DNA of 64,000 nucleotides. It comes from Catonia carolina. Taxonomy: Eukaryota > Arthropoda > Insecta > Hemiptera > Achilidae. Under the pieces are notes generated by a model. That model searched no databases. It had not been told where the DNA came from and saw only the letters and a list, made by a program, of their open reading frames with translations. A program made the translations under genes and the position numbers. This document shows, one piece after another, positions 60,464 through 64,000 of the stretch; positions within the stretch are counted from its first letter, which is position 1, and each line of letters starts with the position of its first letter. Location: positions 26,360,672 through 26,424,671 of the forward strand of contig JAQMRL010000003.1 in assembly GCA_035578175.1 (NCBI GenBank). Reading direction: 5' to 3'.

Positions 60464-60757
60464 ATACATAATTCATTTTCAACATAGTTTTCAAGACAAT
60501 TTCAGGAAAGGAAACAAAATATCAATACATAAGGCTACGACAAGATTGGAAGGAAACCATAATAAAAGAAAAGGAACGAACCGGAATCAAATTCACCAAA
60601 TAAAAATTAATCAAACAAAAATAATAAACCAAATCTTCTAAAAAAAATTTACAAAATAATTTATAATTTGTATAGGCAAGTACATTGAGATCATCTGGTA
60701 AGTGATTGAACACATACATTTAAATCATCATCATCATTAAACAAAACAGGTATAAAC
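60464..60757 (+). other. Gypsy element 5' leader
   Basis: Untranslated leader between the primer-binding-site-like motif and the gag ATG. It is A-rich and purine-biased, with no long open frame on the plus strand. It probably holds the packaging region. Confidence 0.6.
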
Positions 60758-62113
60758 ATGAATACAGAAGTAGCACCAATTCTTGACCCCACCAAACTAG
60801 ACGAGACAAACATTAACTTCCAACTACGCATACGAAAAAGCACGACTACAGGAAACATAAGACAAAAAAAACAAAGGCTACAGAAACTATTAGATAACGG
60901 ACGCCAAATTGATTTGACTACACTGCACAGATTTGACATAGACAAACAACTGACGGAATGTCAAAATTATTTAGCGAGGTTACGGAACATAGAGAATTTA
61001 ACTGAATTAGAAAGGTATAATGCCGAAATATTTGATGATAGGCTTAACAAACTATTAACATTCATATTACCCAACAAACCAGATAAACTCGTAGGGTTTC
61101 AAAATTTAAAAGAAGGATTTGAGATTTGGAAACTCAATAGGTTACAAAATTTCGAAATTGAACCTAATTTTGAACAAAATAACATAAACCTTGAAGACGT
61201 ACATTTAGGAAATAATTTTTTACCTGATCAACAAGGAAATCTTGATGTTGGTCATGTTAATCTTTTACATCCCCCAGTAATGCAAAATCCTGTTCCTAGA
61301 AACGAAACTCCTGACATATTGGTACCAAATGCAGTAGGTAATCATAATCCTGTTTATTTTCATCGTGAATTAAATTTTAATTGGACGAAAATTGCAAATC
61401 CAATTGAAAACGAATTAAAACAATTAACTATAACTGATGGACGTGATATTGACATGCTAGTACGAAATATCAAAATTATTAAACAAATACAAAAACGTTA
61501 TGCAGTAGATTTACCTTTGGTATTGTTGACTCCATTTATGACTGGATTCACTGTACAAATTTTTGAAAATTCTATTAAAAATAATCATAATTTTGATCAA
61601 TTTCATAGAGATTTGGTAAGCAAACTAATCACACCAAAAATGAAAGAAATATTAAAACTCAAATTGTTATACCGAAATCAGTCACAAACAGAGACTCTTA
61701 CTGAATACATAAAAGAAATCTTAGAAAACCATGAAGTGTTAAGATTAGATCTGACAGAAGGTGAGTTAATCAATATAATTTTAACCGGTTTAAATGAAAT
61801 ATATGCCACGCACATAGGTATAATCGGCAAACCTAATAATTTACAAGATTTCAATAAATTAGACACATATGTCTACGAAAGAGTTTATGCTAGGACTCTT
61901 AATGATATCGGTTTATCTAAAATAAATGATACGAGTGTAATAAATAATGTGAATAGCGTGGTACCTAACCAAAATAAACAAAATACTTGCAAAATCAGAT
62001 CACAAATGCCTGCAACATCCTTAAAATGTTTTTATTGTCATAAGCTAGGTCATATCAAAAGACATTGTAAACTGTTACAACAAAAAGAAAATAATAATGT
62101 TTCAAAAAACTAA
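60758..62113 (+). CDS. gag: Gag (capsid/nucleocapsid) of Ty3/Gypsy element
   Basis: A 451-residue structural polyprotein, expected to assemble cytoplasmic virus-like particles and package the element RNA. The ATG at 60758 is the first in frame after the untranslated leader. Residues 1-120 are charged and helix-rich. Residues about 130-200 are an Asn/Pro-rich linker. Residues about 205-390 look like the retrotransposon capsid region, with LVLLTPFMTGFTVQIFENSI near 255-275 and an 'LTEYIKEILENHEVLRLDLT' helix pair near 320-340. A zinc knuckle CX2CX4HX4C (C424, C427, H432, C437) lies near the end, followed by a Lys/Asn/Gln-rich tail. The N-terminal parts are not similar to anything I can name. 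The stop at 62111-62113 directly follows the frameshift heptamer. There are no internal stops. Confidence 0.93.
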   Translation: MNTEVAPILDPTKLDETNINFQLRIRKSTTTGNIRQKKQRLQKLLDNGRQIDLTTLHRFDIDKQLTECQNYLARLRNIENLTELERYNAEIFDDRLNKLLTFILPNKPDKLVGFQNLKEGFEIWKLNRLQNFEIEPNFEQNNINLEDVHLGNNFLPDQQGNLDVGHVNLLHPPVMQNPVPRNETPDILVPNAVGNHNPVYFHRELNFNWTKIANPIENELKQLTITDGRDIDMLVRNIKIIKQIQKRYAVDLPLVLLTPFMTGFTVQIFENSIKNNHNFDQFHRDLVSKLITPKMKEILKLKLLYRNQSQTETLTEYIKEILENHEVLRLDLTEGELINIILTGLNEIYATHIGIIGKPNNLQDFNKLDTYVYERVYARTLNDIGLSKINDTSVINNVNSVVPNQNKQNTCKIRSQMPATSLKCFYCHKLGHIKRHCKLLQQKENNNVSKN

Positions 62114-64000
62114 ATCTTTACAAATGCACTGACCATAGACATATGATGTGTGTTTGTAAACATAATCCCTGTAAACATTCAAGGTTAAAAGAAAACACGT
62201 TGAACCATAATTACACGTTGAAAGCTTTATCGGTAAAAATCAAAAATAATATATTTAACGCTCTCTTTGATTCTGGTTCCACTCATAATATTATTAATCA
62301 ACAACTATATACATTTTTAAAAACTAAAAAGGCGATTATAAAGGAAGAAAACATTTACACAATTTGCCTCACAGCTGATCGCTTTCCTCTAAGAATTAAT
62401 AAACAGATATGGGTTAAACTTACTCTTCACAACATATCGTGGAAAATTAATTTTAAAATATTAACAAAAATACACCATAAAATAATACTCGGAATGAATT
62501 TCTTACAAAAAACCCACGCAATATTCAATGCTTCGAGATCTTTCATGACCTTTGATTGGGCAAAAAATCAACAATTTTCTCTAACCAATTTATATCCCGA
62601 ACAAATTAACAACGTAGAACAAAGTGAATATATTAAAAATACAATTAATGATTTGTGTAGGAAATTTCCTGATGTACTCACAACTAAATTAGGTTGTACC
62701 CATATATTAAAATATGATATTAAACTAAAGAATAGCGAAATTATAAAATCTAGGCCCTATCCATTAAATCCGATAAAAACGCTCCAAATGAAAAACCAAA
62801 TTGACAAATTATTAAAAGACAAAGTAATTAGAGAAAGTGTTTCACCTTATTCCTCTCCAGCCTTTTTAATTCCGAAACCGAATGGTACAAGTCGCTTAGT
62901 TGTAGACTATCGCCGAGTCAACTTAATAATTGACTCAGAAGCCCAACCTTTACCGAATATAAATCATGCTTTTCAATGGTTTTCTAATGCTCGCTGGTTC
63001 AGTACCTTGGATTTAGCACAAGCGTACCATCAGATACCATTGACAGAAAAATCTCGTCAAATCACTGCATTTTGCACACCGGATGGCTTATACGAATACG
63101 TAAGATTACCTTTTGGTCTCTCGACTGGTGCTCAAGTTTTAACACGTCTTATGAATACATTATTCAAAAATATTAAACATAAATTTGTATTTAATTACAT
63201 GGACGATATATTAATATATTCTAAAAGTTTTACAGAGCATGTCAAACATATTAAAATAGTATTGACAATTCTGCGGAAAGCTGGTATTACAGTTAATCCA
63301 GATAAGGTAACATTTGCTGTAAATGAAATACCGTTTCTTGGGCATACCTTATCATACAAAGGAGTTTCTATAGATCCGGCGAGGACGCAAAAAATATTAC
63401 AGTATCCACAACCGACGTCGGTAAAACAAGTGCATCGATATTGTGGTATGATTAATCATTTCTCTAAATTTATCAAAAATTACGCTGATAGAATAGAACC
63501 CTTAAATAAGTTACGTCGTAAAAACACTCAGTTTATCTGGGGAGACTCACAAAAAATTGCGTTTGAAGATCTCAAACAGGCAATTGCTAATCCCCCGGTA
63601 TTGGCAATACCAGATTTCTCCAAAGGTTTCATTTTACAGACGGATGCGTCTGATACAGGTCTAGGAGCTGTCCTACTCCAGGAACATGAAGGATTTAGAA
63701 AACCCATAGCGTACGCTTCAAAAACATTAACAGAAGCAGAACGAAAATTTTCTGCATATGAACGAGAGTGTCTTGCAGTTGTTTTTGCAACAGATCATTT
63801 TAGAACGTATTTAACACATCGAGAATTTCTTTTAGAAACCGATAACCAAGCCTTAGCCTGGCTTCTTTCCAGACCAAAGCAGTTAGGTAGACTCGCTAGA
63901 TGGTTACTTAGATTATCTGTTTTTAAATTTAAAATTAATCACATCCGTGGTTCAGATAATAATGTGGCTGATGCATTATCGAGGATGTACGATTTAAATA
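62098..64000 (+). CDS. pol: Pol (protease-RT-RNase H) of Ty3/Gypsy element, partial
   Basis: The frame opens after stops at 62092-62097 and stays open to the window edge (634 codons). It is in the -1 frame relative to gag and has no suitable ATG, so it is expected to be made as a Gag-Pol fusion. A Cys/His-rich stretch comes first (about 62125-62190). The aspartic protease active site is FDSGSTHNI (Asp at 62269). In the reverse transcriptase, LVVDYRRVN (62896), STLDLAQAYHQIP (catalytic Asp 63010) and YMDD (63196-63207) are all intact. RNase H has its four acidic residues: Asp 63643 (TDAS), Glu 63766, Asp 63841 (TDNQ) and Asp 63970 (ADALSR). Integrase should follow outside. The role is cDNA synthesis from element RNA inside particles. 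Confidence 0.95.
62104..62160 (+). promoter_or_regulatory. -1 ribosomal frameshift signal between gag and pol
   Basis: Slippery heptamer A AAA AAC (62104-62110) is in the correct gag phase (TCA AAA AAC TAA), immediately before the gag stop. A 6-nt spacer (62111-62116) follows, then a potential 13-bp stem: 62117-62129 (TTTACAAATGCAC) with 62148-62160 (GTGTGTTTGTAAA), 11 Watson-Crick pairs and two G-U, loop 18 nt. Heptamer type, spacer length and stem position all agree with known -1 frameshift signals of retroviral type. The result would be a Gag-Pol fusion at a minor fraction of Gag. Confidence 0.88.

Larger units (their letters stand above)
60448..64000 (+). mobile_element. Ty3/Gypsy LTR retrotransposon, truncated by window edge
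   Basis: Primer-binding-site-like motif, gag, frameshift signal and pol follow in standard order. The domain order protease, reverse transcriptase, RNase H with YMDD and DSG motifs fits Ty3/Gypsy. No frame-breaking mutation is visible in about 3.2 kb of coding sequence, so the copy may be young. Integrase, any env-like frame and the 3' LTR would lie to the right of the window. Confidence 0.93.

Overview
The window looks like AT-rich, gene-poor nuclear DNA of an arthropod, most likely an insect. The evidence is indirect. It contains mariner elements with TA target sites, many jockey-like and RTE/CR1-like non-LTR retrotransposon (LINE) remnants, tRNA-derived SINEs and a Ty3/Gypsy element, while long stretches have no open frame above random length. 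The recurrent palindrome TAGGCCTA and the repeat types remind me of hemipteran genomes, but that is an inference. I recognise no host protein-coding exon, no true tRNA or rRNA gene and no CRISPR array. Everything protein-like that I could identify belongs to a transposable element.

Layout. 0.2-1.15 kb: a Tc1/mariner-superfamily element with 26-bp inverted repeats whose catalytic core is deleted. 2.35-3.67 kb: a complete mariner with near-perfect 28-bp inverted repeats, a TA duplication and an intact 350-residue DD34D transposase. 4.6-15.3 kb: LINE 3'-end remnants on both strands, two SINE heads and one copy of a two-copy dispersed repeat. 17.37-17.75 kb: a cluster of four perfect palindromes in otherwise featureless DNA. 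19.0 kb: a SINE. 20.8-21.7 kb: a dead mariner on the minus strand that holds an (AAGT)n microsatellite. 23.3-26.2 kb: the second copy of the dispersed repeat and LINE debris. 27.86-28.84 kb: a 5'-truncated jockey-type reverse transcriptase with four stops but no frameshift. 30-44 kb: more LINE fragments, a hairpin and a MITE-like element. 45.5 and 52.8 kb: two copies of one SINE. 48.4-49.7 kb: a decayed mariner inserted in an AT repeat. 50-59 kb: more LINE fragments.

The right end, from about 60.45 kb to the window edge, is a well-preserved Ty3/Gypsy retrotransposon: a primer-binding-site-like motif, a 451-codon gag ending in a CCHC zinc knuckle, then an uninterrupted pol frame (protease, reverse transcriptase, RNase H) that runs off the window. 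Gag and pol are joined by what looks like a textbook -1 ribosomal frameshift signal: heptamer A AAA AAC directly before the gag stop, a 6-nt spacer and a potential 13-bp stem-loop. This is the clearest functional signal in the window.

The elements do not form a pathway. They record successive waves of transposition: old multi-frame LINE scraps and two dead mariners, a moderately old LINE with stops only, and two apparently recent insertions (the 2.35-kb mariner and the Gypsy element). I found no convincing novel host system. The strongest unexplained structures are the palindrome cluster at 17.4-17.7 kb, the hairpin at 31.2 kb and the over-represented TAGGCCTA octamer.
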